A DNA stretch of 29,024 nucleotides from contig NZ_DASZGI010000403.1 of assembly GCF_035938995.1 (NCBI RefSeq), positions 1 to 29,024 on the forward strand. Direction: 5' to 3'. The position numbers were made by a program, and so were the translations under genes. Below are positions 16,768 through 23,155 of the stretch, in pieces (position 1 is the first letter of the stretch; each line of letters starts with the position of its first letter). This DNA comes from DASZGI01 sp035938995 (GTDB lineage: Bacteria; Actinomycetota; Actinomycetes; Streptomycetales; Catenulisporaceae). The notes beneath the pieces were generated by a model. It was not told the DNA's origin. It did no database searches and was given only the letters and a program-made list of their open reading frames with translations.

Positions 16768-16944
16768 GTGGCCGTTGACGTTGCCCAGCGGGACAGCTAC
16801 CACCACGGGGATCTGTACAACGCCCTGGTCGAGGCGGCCGTGGACCTCGCGCGGTCCGGCGGGCCGGAGGCGGTGGTGCTGCGGAAGGTAGCGCGCCGGG
16901 TGAGCGTCTCGGTGACCTCGGCGTACCGGCACTTCGCCAGTCAA
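16768..16944 (+). pseudogene. TetR family regulator truncated after its DNA-binding domain
   Basis: From the GTG at 16768 (GAGGA six bases upstream; another GTG at 16756 is possible) about 59 residues read as a normal TetR N-terminus: SYHHGDLYNALVEAAVDLARSGGPEAVVLRKVARRVSVSVTSAYRHFAS. This holds the helix-turn-helix up to its recognition helix. The ligand-binding domain, normally some 130 residues more, is absent. The frame then runs through the terminator hairpin of the convergent gene and into its antisense strand, ending at a TAG near 17079. TetR regulators of this type often lie next to YhgE/Pip membrane proteins and repress them, which fits the convergent neighbour. I read it as a deletion remnant; a functional mini-repressor is less likely because TetR dimerises through the missing domain. 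Confidence 0.75.
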
Positions 16945-16972
16945 GCGGCGGGGAGAATGCCCTCCCCGCCGC
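16945..16972 (-). terminator. Terminator hairpin after the YhgE-type gene
   Basis: Perfect 11-bp arms (GCGGCGGGGAG at 16945-16955, complement at 16962-16972) enclose a 6-nt loop. It lies 22 bp past the stop of the minus-strand membrane protein gene. The sequence after it on the minus strand starts TTGACT, a weak T-run. Confidence 0.7.
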
Positions 16973-16994
16973 TCGGTCTGCGCCGGTTGACTTC

Positions 16995-18302
16995 CTACGC
17001 TTGCGGTTCAGGCTCCCGCACGGGACGGGCGGCCGCCGCCTGCTGCTCCGCGAGCTGCGCCGCCTGCGCCCGCTCGTAGGCACTGACGCGGTGGCGGCCG
17101 GTCCGGTCGTAGAAGACGCTGACGGCGAGGCCGATCACGAGCGCGGCCACCAGCCAGAGCGCGATCACCGCCACGCTGCCGGCGAGCCCGGGTCCGCCGG
17201 TCGGGAAGATCAGGACCCTGGTCGCGTCGGTGACGTGCCGCATCAGCAGGAACTGGCCCAGGTCGCGGAACGCCCCCGGCTGCAACGCGGGCGGGACCGA
17301 GCCGCCGGACGACGGCACGCCGAACACCAGCAGGACGATCGTGGCCACGAGCGCTCCCGGTGCTCCGATCACGGCGATCAGGGCGAGCGCGAGCACCCCG
17401 GCGGTGATGACGCCGAGCACGGACACCGCCCACAGGCCGAACGGATGCTGGACTGGCATGCCGAGCGCGAGGGTGGAGAGCAGTTCGATTGCGGTCGCGG
17501 CCACCACGCCGCACCCGGCCATGACGACCGTCTTGGCAAGGAGGGTCTGCGTCCGGTTGATCGGCAGCGGCGGGTGGGTGGACCGCTTGTGCAGGAATTC
17601 GCGGGCGGCGTACCCGAGCGCGCTGTCGACGCCGGAGCCCAGCAGCTGGGCGATCAGGAAGCCGGCCAGGATCAGGACGAGGGTGTAGTAGAACGGCGAC
17701 ATCCCGTTCGCGCTGTGCGTCGGCGTCGCGGCGATCGGCGCGACGGTGACCTTGATCGGATCGGACAGCAGCAGCCTGCCCGCTCCGGAGAGACCGGCGG
17801 ACGGCGGAACCTGCGCGACGATCTGGCTGCCCAGGCCCTGCGAGAGCGAGGCGAGCACTCCCTGCGCGGTGCCATCGGCGACGCCCATGGCCGAAGGGCC
17901 GGCATACGGATCGCTCAGCACGGTGATCTGCGCCGGGGCGGGCGTGCCCTGCGGATCGGTGAGCGCGAGGACGCGCGCGGTGAAGTCGGCCGGGATCACG
18001 ACCGCGGCGTAGGCCGTTTCCCGGGTCAGCAGATCACGGGCCTGCGCCTCGTTGCCTGCCAGGACCCATTGGGCGGCGTCGCGCGCTCCTCCGGTGGTGA
18101 TCTGCGCGGTCAGCGCGGCACCGAAGTCACGACCGTCCGCGCCGCGGTCGGCGTTCACCCACGCGATGGGGATCTTCTGGCCGGGGGCGTCGGAGTTCAG
18201 CGAGCCGCCGAGGTAACCGACGGCAAGCACAATGGACAGCAGCGCCCCGAACAGGGTGAACACCCAGATCTTGGGGACGCGCAACAGCGCGGAGGCACGC
18301 AT
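16995..18302 (-). CDS. YhgE/Pip (DUF3533/ABC-2-like) membrane protein
   Basis: The product is 435 residues from the ATG at 18302, which has AAGGA eight bases upstream; an ATG at 18311 directly abuts GAAGG and is less likely. The layout is one N-terminal span at about residues 13-33, a long extracytoplasmic domain of roughly 180 residues (starting PIAWVNADRGADG, with TAYAAVVIPADFTARVL in the middle), then about five spans from residue 205 on, and a cytoplasmic Gln/Ala/Arg-rich tail. This matches YhgE/Pip and DUF3533 proteins, relatives of ABC-2 permeases without their own ATPase; some serve in envelope stress, export or phage reception. TetR partners are common, and a truncated one converges on this gene. 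A palindrome overlaps its promoter region. The substrate is unknown. Confidence 0.8.
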   Translation of the reverse strand: MRASALLRVPKIWVFTLFGALLSIVLAVGYLGGSLNSDAPGQKIPIAWVNADRGADGRDFGAALTAQITTGGARDAAQWVLAGNEAQARDLLTRETAYAAVVIPADFTARVLALTDPQGTPAPAQITVLSDPYAGPSAMGVADGTAQGVLASLSQGLGSQIVAQVPPSAGLSGAGRLLLSDPIKVTVAPIAATPTHSANGMSPFYYTLVLILAGFLIAQLLGSGVDSALGYAAREFLHKRSTHPPLPINRTQTLLAKTVVMAGCGVVAATAIELLSTLALGMPVQHPFGLWAVSVLGVITAGVLALALIAVIGAPGALVATIVLLVFGVPSSGGSVPPALQPGAFRDLGQFLLMRHVTDATRVLIFPTGGPGLAGSVAVIALWLVAALVIGLAVSVFYDRTGRHRVSAYERAQAAQLAEQQAAAARPVREPEPQA

Positions 18303-18358
18303 GGATTCCATCCTTCGTGGTTCGGGGACCGCGGGCCGGCCGGAGAGATCGCCTGGTA

Positions 18359-18371
18359 TTTACGCCGTAAA
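18359..18371. promoter_or_regulatory. 13-bp palindrome in the promoter region of the YhgE-type gene (TetR-type operator)
   Basis: TTTACG-C-CGTAAA is a perfect 6-1-6 palindrome, 57-69 bp upstream of the start at 18302. On the minus strand a TTGACA (18390-18395) lies upstream, and a TATGTT (18370-18375), 14 bp from it, overlaps the palindrome. A repressor bound here would block the promoter. A relaxed copy lies upstream of the truncated tetR. Confidence 0.55.
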
Positions 18372-18528
18372 CATAGGCGATGCGAACAGTGTCAACATTG
18401 GGGTGCGTGACGCCGGCCGCCCGCCCCAGCGGGTGGCTCGGCCTGGAGATCCCCGGCTCGGACTTCAGCGCCCGCCCATAGCGTGAGCGGTCGCCACACA
18501 GGCCGACGGCGCGGTCGTACCCGACCGC

Positions 18529-18729
18529 GGCCGTGGCCTCGATGCCCCGAATTCGAGGTTCCTCGCAGTTCGCCTTCGCGCTGTACGCCTTGTCCGCCGC
18601 CCCCCACCGCGGACGGGTTCGCGTGCGCCCGACACCGACACGCAGCACTCCAATAGCCTCCAAAACCGCGCTAAACCGCGGGCTGTGGCCCGGGCCTGGC
18701 CGGTGGTCTTGGTGGTTGAGGATTTCCCC
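18529..18729 (-). mobile_element. Remnant of an IS5-type DDE transposase
   Basis: One minus-strand frame reads GEILNHQDHRPGPGHSPRF...VLEAIGVLRVGVGRTRTRPRW and then ADKAYSAKANCEEPRIRGIEATA. The order (R/G)xGRxRTRPxx..ADKAYSxxAN..xRxRGIxxT is typical of actinobacterial IS5-family transposases; the D of ADKAYS is one of the DDE residues. An in-frame TGA precedes the fragment at 18730-18732, and the remaining catalytic parts and any terminal repeats were not found. It is a dead piece of some 67 codons. Confidence 0.7.
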
Positions 18730-18834
18730 TCAGGGATCTTCCCGTCAGGAGCCTGCGACACACGCCGCGATCCCCGATTTGTCGTGGAGTTCACCGGCAC
18801 GAAACCGCTCCGGCGCGGCGGGGCGCGCAACAAA

Positions 18835-18872
18835 CGGCGGCCTCCCCAGACAGGAATCTGGGGAGGCCGCCG
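18835..18872 (-). terminator. Terminator of the acidic-protein gene
   Basis: Perfect 16-bp arms (18835-18850 and 18857-18872) with a 6-nt loop are followed on the minus strand by TTTGTT. The hairpin lies about 40 bp after the stop of the minus-strand gene 18913-19545. Confidence 0.85.
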
Positions 18873-18912
18873 ACTGGCCGCACGGTCAGGTCGTGCAGAG
18901 CATGATCACGCG

Positions 18913-19545
18913 TCACTCCGAGGGCGGCACGTCACCGCCGTCGGCGCCGGACTCGTCGCCGTACGCACCGGCGTCGCCGGACGATCCGGGATCGCCGCCG
19001 GACGAGCTCTGCGCGCTCGAGTCGTCGCCGGAGGAACCCGTGCCACCCGTGCTGGAGTCGTCGCCGTTGATGAGGTTGTAGGCCGTGTCGCCCAACCAGT
19101 TTCCGGCGGTCTGCAGCGCCCCCTGGATCGTGTGGTGCGCGTCCGTGCTCTCGCCGCCGCCGTCGGCCGCGTTCGTGAGATCCCAGGCGCCCTCGGCCAA
19201 CCCGAGACCGCCATAGGTCGCGACGTTCCCCGCCGCCTCCGCCATGCTCAACGCGTGGTCGGCGGCTCCGTCCCAGTCACCCTCGATGGCGCTCCCGATC
19301 GCGGCGCCCGCGTGGTAACCGGTCTGCAGCACACCGGCGACCTCGCTGATGCCGGGAATCACGTCGGCGTCCGAGGCGACCAGCTTCGCGGCGTCCTCGG
19401 CCGTGGCACCCGCCGCCTCGAACGCGCTCGCCGCCTCCTCGCCCGTCGACTCGATGAAGTGCCCGGTCGCCTCCAAGGCGCCGTCGACGGTGTGCTCGAC
19501 GCCGTCGAACCAGCTGCCGCCACCGCTCTCGTCGGTCTCGCTCAT
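18913..19545 (-). CDS. Acidic 210-residue protein of unknown function
   Basis: The product is 210 residues; the ATG at 19545 has GGGGAG seven bases upstream. It has one lysine and very few arginines against many Asp/Glu, so it is strongly acidic. Residues about 14-60 look alpha-helical and Ala/Glu-rich; residues 60-160 are Gly/Ala-rich with repeated amphipathic pieces (TGYHAGAAIGSAIEGDWDGAADHAL, then ATYGGLGLAEGAWDL). The last 50 residues are a low-complexity Ser/Gly/Asp tail. There is no signal peptide and no clear membrane span. I do not recognise the family. The gene stands alone, with its own terminator, and is divergent from a GNAT gene across 291 bp in which I see nothing else. Export by a non-Sec route is possible but unsupported. 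Confidence 0.75.
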   Translation of the reverse strand: MSETDESGGGSWFDGVEHTVDGALEATGHFIESTGEEAASAFEAAGATAEDAAKLVASDADVIPGISEVAGVLQTGYHAGAAIGSAIEGDWDGAADHALSMAEAAGNVATYGGLGLAEGAWDLTNAADGGGESTDAHHTIQGALQTAGNWLGDTAYNLINGDDSSTGGTGSSGDDSSAQSSSGGDPGSSGDAGAYGDESGADGGDVPPSE

Positions 19546-19836
19546 CCTGCGGCTCCCCTCCTGCCTTGCCTGCGCGGCCCCCGCGATACCGGGCGGCCCT
19601 CCGATGCCGATGACGGTAGGGATGGCGCTCAATAGGCAGCAATGGACTGCGGCACACCCTGCCTCGATGGCCGCGATGTCTGCCCGAAGGCGCATCGAGG
19701 TGCACGTTCGTGCCGCGCGGCGACCTTGTCCGGACCCGGCGGCGCCGCGAATTCCCGGATGGGCGGCGGCTCGGCGCGAGCCGGATCAGGAGGTGGTGTC
19801 TTATTTGTTCTTCGAAGTCGAGGTTAGTCTGGCGCC

Positions 19837-20364
19837 ATGTCGGATCTCGTACGCCTGCGCCCCATCGTCGAGAGCGATCTCGACGCCGCCGAACGTCTCT
19901 ACGAGGACCCCGAGGAGGCCGGGGAGTTCGACTTCTTCGGCTTCCGCAACCCCGGTTCGCTGCGGCAGCAATGGGAGCGGGGCTTCCTGTCCGCGGAGGG
20001 CGGGCGTCTGGCGGTCGCCGCGGCCATCGACGGCCGCTTCGTCGGCGAGGTGCAATGGCACCAGGTCCTCCAGGGACCCGCCTCGCCGTGCTGGAACATC
20101 GGCATCTCGCTGCTGGCCGTCGAGCGCGGCAAGGGCTATGGCAAGCGCGCCCAGCGTCTGCTCGCCGAGTACCTGTTCGCGCACACCAAGGTCAACCGGA
20201 TCGAAGCGGGCACCGAGGTCGTCAACATCGCCGAGCAGCGGGCGCTGGAGTCGGCCGGCTTCACCCGCGAGGGCGTACTGCGCGGCGCCTGCTTCCGCCG
20301 CGGCGCCTGGCGCGACATGGTCAGCTACTCCATCCTGCGGTCCGAGGTCCCGCTCGACGGCTGA
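19837..20364 (+). CDS. GNAT family N-acetyltransferase (RimJ/RimL type)
   Basis: The product is 175 residues, a typical single GNAT domain. Visible features are the N-terminal VRLRPIVESDLDAAERLYEDPE, the central strand WNIGISLLAVERGKGYG with the acetyl-CoA pyrophosphate loop (RGKGYGKRAQRLLAEYLF near residue 97), and VNIAEQRALESAGFTREGVLRGACFRRGAWRDMVSYSIL at the end. Such enzymes acetylate N-termini of proteins, small amines or antibiotics; the substrate cannot be read. There is no ribosome site. A TAGTCT -10-like box ends six bases before the ATG, so a leaderless mRNA is likely. It stands alone, upstream of the two-component operon. Confidence 0.88.
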   Translation: MSDLVRLRPIVESDLDAAERLYEDPEEAGEFDFFGFRNPGSLRQQWERGFLSAEGGRLAVAAAIDGRFVGEVQWHQVLQGPASPCWNIGISLLAVERGKGYGKRAQRLLAEYLFAHTKVNRIEAGTEVVNIAEQRALESAGFTREGVLRGACFRRGAWRDMVSYSILRSEVPLDG

Positions 20365-20415
20365 CCAGCGCGAACAACGCTGCGCACGACGATCGCGGGG
20401 GCCGTCGGCCGCGCG

Positions 20416-20461
20416 CGTCAACCCGTGGGTTGACGGCGGAGCCAACCCGCGGACCAACCCC
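20416..20461. promoter_or_regulatory. Palindrome and CAACCC repeats upstream of the two-component locus
   Basis: CGTCAACCCG at 20416-20425 is followed directly by its reverse complement to 20435, a perfect 20-bp palindrome. CAACCC recurs at 20443 and 20455; the direct copies at 20419, 20443 and 20455 lie 24 and 12 bp apart. It sits 43-88 bp upstream of the membrane protein start at 20504. It is a good operator candidate, but the binding protein is unknown. Confidence 0.5.
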
Positions 20462-20503
20462 GCGGCCGACGAATCCGGCCCGCCGCGGCGGCATTCTCAA
20501 GCC

Positions 20504-21019
20504 ATGACCACTACTGATTACGTCATCGCCGCCGTGCTTGTCCTTCTGGTCGTCCCGCAGATCCGGGGCACCCGGCTCACCCTGCGCAACCTCATCCTCC
20601 CGGTCGTGCTGGTCGCCGCGGCGGCCGCCTACTACCTCAAGTCGGTTCCGACCCAGGGCCACGACGTGCTGCTGGACGTCGTCTGCGTGGCCGTCGGGGC
20701 TCTGCTCGGCATCGGCTGCGGGCTCGCCACCCGGTTCGTGCGGGACTCCGGGGGATTCCTGGTCGCCAAGGCCGGGTTCGTGGCCGCGGTGCTGTGGATC
20801 GTCGGCATGGCGTCGCGCACGGGCTTCGAGTACGCCGCGACGCACAGCGGAGCCCACGCCATCGCGGACTTCAGCCGCAGCAACTCGATCACCGGTTCCG
20901 ACGCCTGGACCGCGGCGCTGCTGCTGATGGCCCTGGCCCAGGTGATCGCCCGCCTCGTCACCGTCCGGCTCAGAGGGCGCGTCCACGACGCTCGTCCGGC
21001 CGCGCTCGCGCGGGCCTGA
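20504..21019 (+). CDS. Small multispanning membrane protein (DUF1453/CcdC-like)
   Basis: The product is 171 residues. It has five probable spans: about residues 6-22, 30-46, 53-75, 87-105 and 131-150. Only short basic loops lie between some of them (IRGTRLTLRN near 20). The pattern resembles DUF1453/CcdC-like proteins found in actinobacteria near two-component genes; this link is a family-level guess. The ATG at 20504 has no ribosome site. A CATTCT box ends six bases upstream, so it may be leaderless. A palindrome lies 70 bp upstream. The kinase gene begins 157 bp after its stop, so the two may share regulation or signal input. Confidence 0.75.
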   Translation: MTTTDYVIAAVLVLLVVPQIRGTRLTLRNLILPVVLVAAAAAYYLKSVPTQGHDVLLDVVCVAVGALLGIGCGLATRFVRDSGGFLVAKAGFVAAVLWIVGMASRTGFEYAATHSGAHAIADFSRSNSITGSDAWTAALLLMALAQVIARLVTVRLRGRVHDARPAALARA

Positions 21020-21163
21020 CCCCATGGCCGCCGAGCCGATCCGGCTCGCGCCGCACACAGTGCTTGTGCAAACCGCGCCTATGCAAACCGCGCTGCCGAC
21101 CAGGACCCCCGCCCGCGGGATCCGGTCGGCGGCGGTCGCGCCGCTCCACCGCCGTTCCGCTCC

Positions 21164-21169
21164 TATTAT
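21164..21169 (+). promoter_or_regulatory. -10 box immediately before the kinase GTG
   Basis: TATTAT ends seven bases before the GTG at 21177, so transcription should begin at the start codon. No clear -35 is visible. It supports the GTG as start over the ATG at 21024, which lacks any signal. Confidence 0.45.
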
Positions 21170-21176
21170 TCAGACC

Positions 21177-22400
21177 GTGACGGACTCTCCCACCGAGGCG
21201 CCTCCGCCGCTCAGCCCGCGGATGGCCCTCGCCGTGGCCCGGATCCGCGACCGGCGCGAGCGGTGGAGCGCCAGGATGCGGCCCGTGCTGTGGGCGGTCC
21301 TGGTCTCTCTCGCGGTCGCCTCGACGCGCGGCCGGCCGGCGCCCGGATGGTCGGGCGCCGGCCTGGCCGTCACCATCGTTCTGGCCGGCTGCCTCGTGCC
21401 GATGATCGCCGCCGCGGCGAAGCGATGGCCGCTGGAGACCGAGGTGCAGTGCGCGGCGCTTTCCGTGTGCATCGGCGGTTTCGGCATCGCGTTGGCCGCC
21501 TTGCAGGTCAACGGGGTCGCGACGCTGCCGGTGTCGGTGGCCGTGATGACCGCGTTCATGTTCCTGGAGCGCAAGCTGGCCGCTCTCGTCGGCGGGGCGG
21601 AGCTCGTCGGGCTGTTCGCGGCCATCCTCCTGGAGCCGAACGCGAGCCTGATCAACGCCCTCACCCTGGCTCTCTTCTGTGCGGTCCTGGGGGTGGCGGC
21701 CTGGTCCATGCGCCAGGCGGGGCAGAGCACGGACCGCGCCGAACTGCTGCTGGCCCAGCTCGAGGACGCCCGAGACGCGGAGGCCGCGGCGGTCGCGCTG
21801 GCCGAGCGGACCCGGATCGCCCAGGAACTGCACGACGTGCTCGCCCAATCGCTCTCCGGTCTGGCGATCCAGATGGAGGCGGCGCGGCGGCTGGCCCGGC
21901 GCCCGCACGTGGACGAGAACCTGCGGGAGCTGATCGACCGCTCGGGGAAGCTGGTCAAAGAAGGGCTGGCCGACGCGCGCCGCGCCGTCGGAGCGCTGCG
22001 CGGCGACGAGGTGCCGTCGGTGGACCGGCTGTCTGAGCTCGTCGACCGCTACCGCTGCGATCTGGAGCTGGACGTGACGCTGGCCGTCACCGGCGCCCGC
22101 AGAGACCTGCCGATCGACGCCGGGTTCGCGCTCTACCGGGGCGCCCAGGAGGCGCTGACGAACGCGGCGCGTTACGCGCGCGGCTCGCAGACACAGGTCA
22201 CCCTGTGTTACGGCAAGGATGTCACGATCTTGACTATCGAGGACCGGCGGACCGATCCCGGCCCCGCCCTCGCGCCGGTAACGACCGGATCGGGCCTGGG
22301 CCTGACCGGGATGAGCGAGCGCGTCGCGGCGGTCGGTGGCACGGCTACCGCCGGACCCACCAAGCAGGGCTGGCTGGTACGGATGGAGATTCCCGCATGA
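21177..22400 (+). CDS. NarL-type sensor histidine kinase (HisKA_3)
   Basis: The product is 407 residues from the GTG at 21177. Five or six N-terminal spans at about residues 36-175 form a membrane sensor without a large outside domain. A short coiled coil (about 183-212) leads to the dimerisation and phosphoacceptor domain, RIAQELHDVLAQSLSGLAIQME, with H219. The ATPase domain follows: N box QEALTNAARYA with N329, and the G box GSGLGLTGMSERV near 371. The first glycine box is unusual: IEDRRTDPGP stands where most relatives have a DDGxG-type motif. The stop overlaps the start of the response regulator by four bases (ATGA), so the two are translationally coupled partners. The signal is unknown; a membrane-derived stress signal is an inference from the intramembrane sensor. 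Confidence 0.92.
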   Translation: MTDSPTEAPPPLSPRMALAVARIRDRRERWSARMRPVLWAVLVSLAVASTRGRPAPGWSGAGLAVTIVLAGCLVPMIAAAAKRWPLETEVQCAALSVCIGGFGIALAALQVNGVATLPVSVAVMTAFMFLERKLAALVGGAELVGLFAAILLEPNASLINALTLALFCAVLGVAAWSMRQAGQSTDRAELLLAQLEDARDAEAAAVALAERTRIAQELHDVLAQSLSGLAIQMEAARRLARRPHVDENLRELIDRSGKLVKEGLADARRAVGALRGDEVPSVDRLSELVDRYRCDLELDVTLAVTGARRDLPIDAGFALYRGAQEALTNAARYARGSQTQVTLCYGKDVTILTIEDRRTDPGPALAPVTTGSGLGLTGMSERVAAVGGTATAGPTKQGWLVRMEIPA

Positions 22401-23155
22401 CCGGCGAGTACGGCGACGGGCCGGACCCGATCCGGGTCCTGATCGCCGACGACCAACGGGTGGTGCGCGACGGACTCGTGCTGCTGATCGGCCTGCTCGA
22501 CGGGATCGAGGTCGTCGGCGCGGCGCGCGACGGCGCAGAGGCGGTCAGTATGGCCGAGCAGCTGAGGCCTGACGTGGTGCTCATGGACTTGAGCATGCCG
22601 GTGCTCGACGGTACCGCCGCGACGGCGGCACTGCGCGAACGCGCCCCGGAAAGCAATGTGTTGGTATTGACCACCTATGCGGACGACAACGCGGTCTTCC
22701 CGGCACTGCGGGCCGGAGCGCGCGGCTACCTGACGAAGGACGCTGACAGCGACCAGATCGAGACGGCGATCCGGAACATCCACGCCGGCCGCACTTGGCT
22801 CGATCCGATCGTGCAGGAGCGGCTCGTCGCAGCTGCGCTGGGGTCCGGCGGCGGCGCGACCGGAGCGGCCAGGGCGAGCGCCGGGCAGCCGGGCACAGCC
22901 GACGAAGACACCGCCGGGCCGTGCGCGGACGCGGCGGGCGGGCGCGTACTGCCCGACGGCCTGACGCCGCGCGAGGCGGAAGTCCTCGTCCTGATCGCGG
23001 ACGGCCTCTCCAACGCGCAGATCTGCGCGCGGCTGGTGGTCAGCCAGGCGACGGTGAAGACGCACATCAACCGGATCTTCGCGAAGATCGGCGCGCACGA
23101 CCGAGCGCAAGCCGTGCGATACGCCTACCGCAACAATCTCGCAGGTCAGGACTGA
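22397..23155 (+). CDS. NarL/LuxR-type response regulator
   Basis: The product is 252 residues. The receiver domain has D18 and D19 in IADDQ, phosphoacceptor D64 in LMDLSMP, T92/T93 in LTTYAD and K114 in YLTKDA. After a loose Gly/Ala-rich linker (about 140-185) that is longer than usual comes a LuxR helix-turn-helix: LTPREAEVLVLIADGLSNAQICARLVVSQATVKTHINRIFAKIGAHDRAQAV. GGAG precedes the ATG, which overlaps the kinase stop. It is phosphorylated by the kinase at 21177-22400 and then binds DNA; targets cannot be read, though the palindrome at 20416 and the convergent SARP gene are candidates. Its last 10 bp overlap the end of the convergent SARP gene. Confidence 0.93.
   Translation: MTGEYGDGPDPIRVLIADDQRVVRDGLVLLIGLLDGIEVVGAARDGAEAVSMAEQLRPDVVLMDLSMPVLDGTAATAALRERAPESNVLVLTTYADDNAVFPALRAGARGYLTKDADSDQIETAIRNIHAGRTWLDPIVQERLVAAALGSGGGATGAARASAGQPGTADEDTAGPCADAAGGRVLPDGLTPREAEVLVLIADGLSNAQICARLVVSQATVKTHINRIFAKIGAHDRAQAVRYAYRNNLAGQD

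Noticed and set aside
18127..18663. 178-codon minus-strand frame joining the transposase remnant to the YhgE upstream region
   Set aside because: Only the first 45 codons resemble a transposase; the rest crosses the promoter and runs out of frame over the start of the YhgE-type gene.
21024..21176. 51-codon N-terminal extension of the histidine kinase
   Set aside because: No ribosome site precedes the ATG at 21024, the residues are of low complexity, and a -10 box lies directly before the GTG at 21177.
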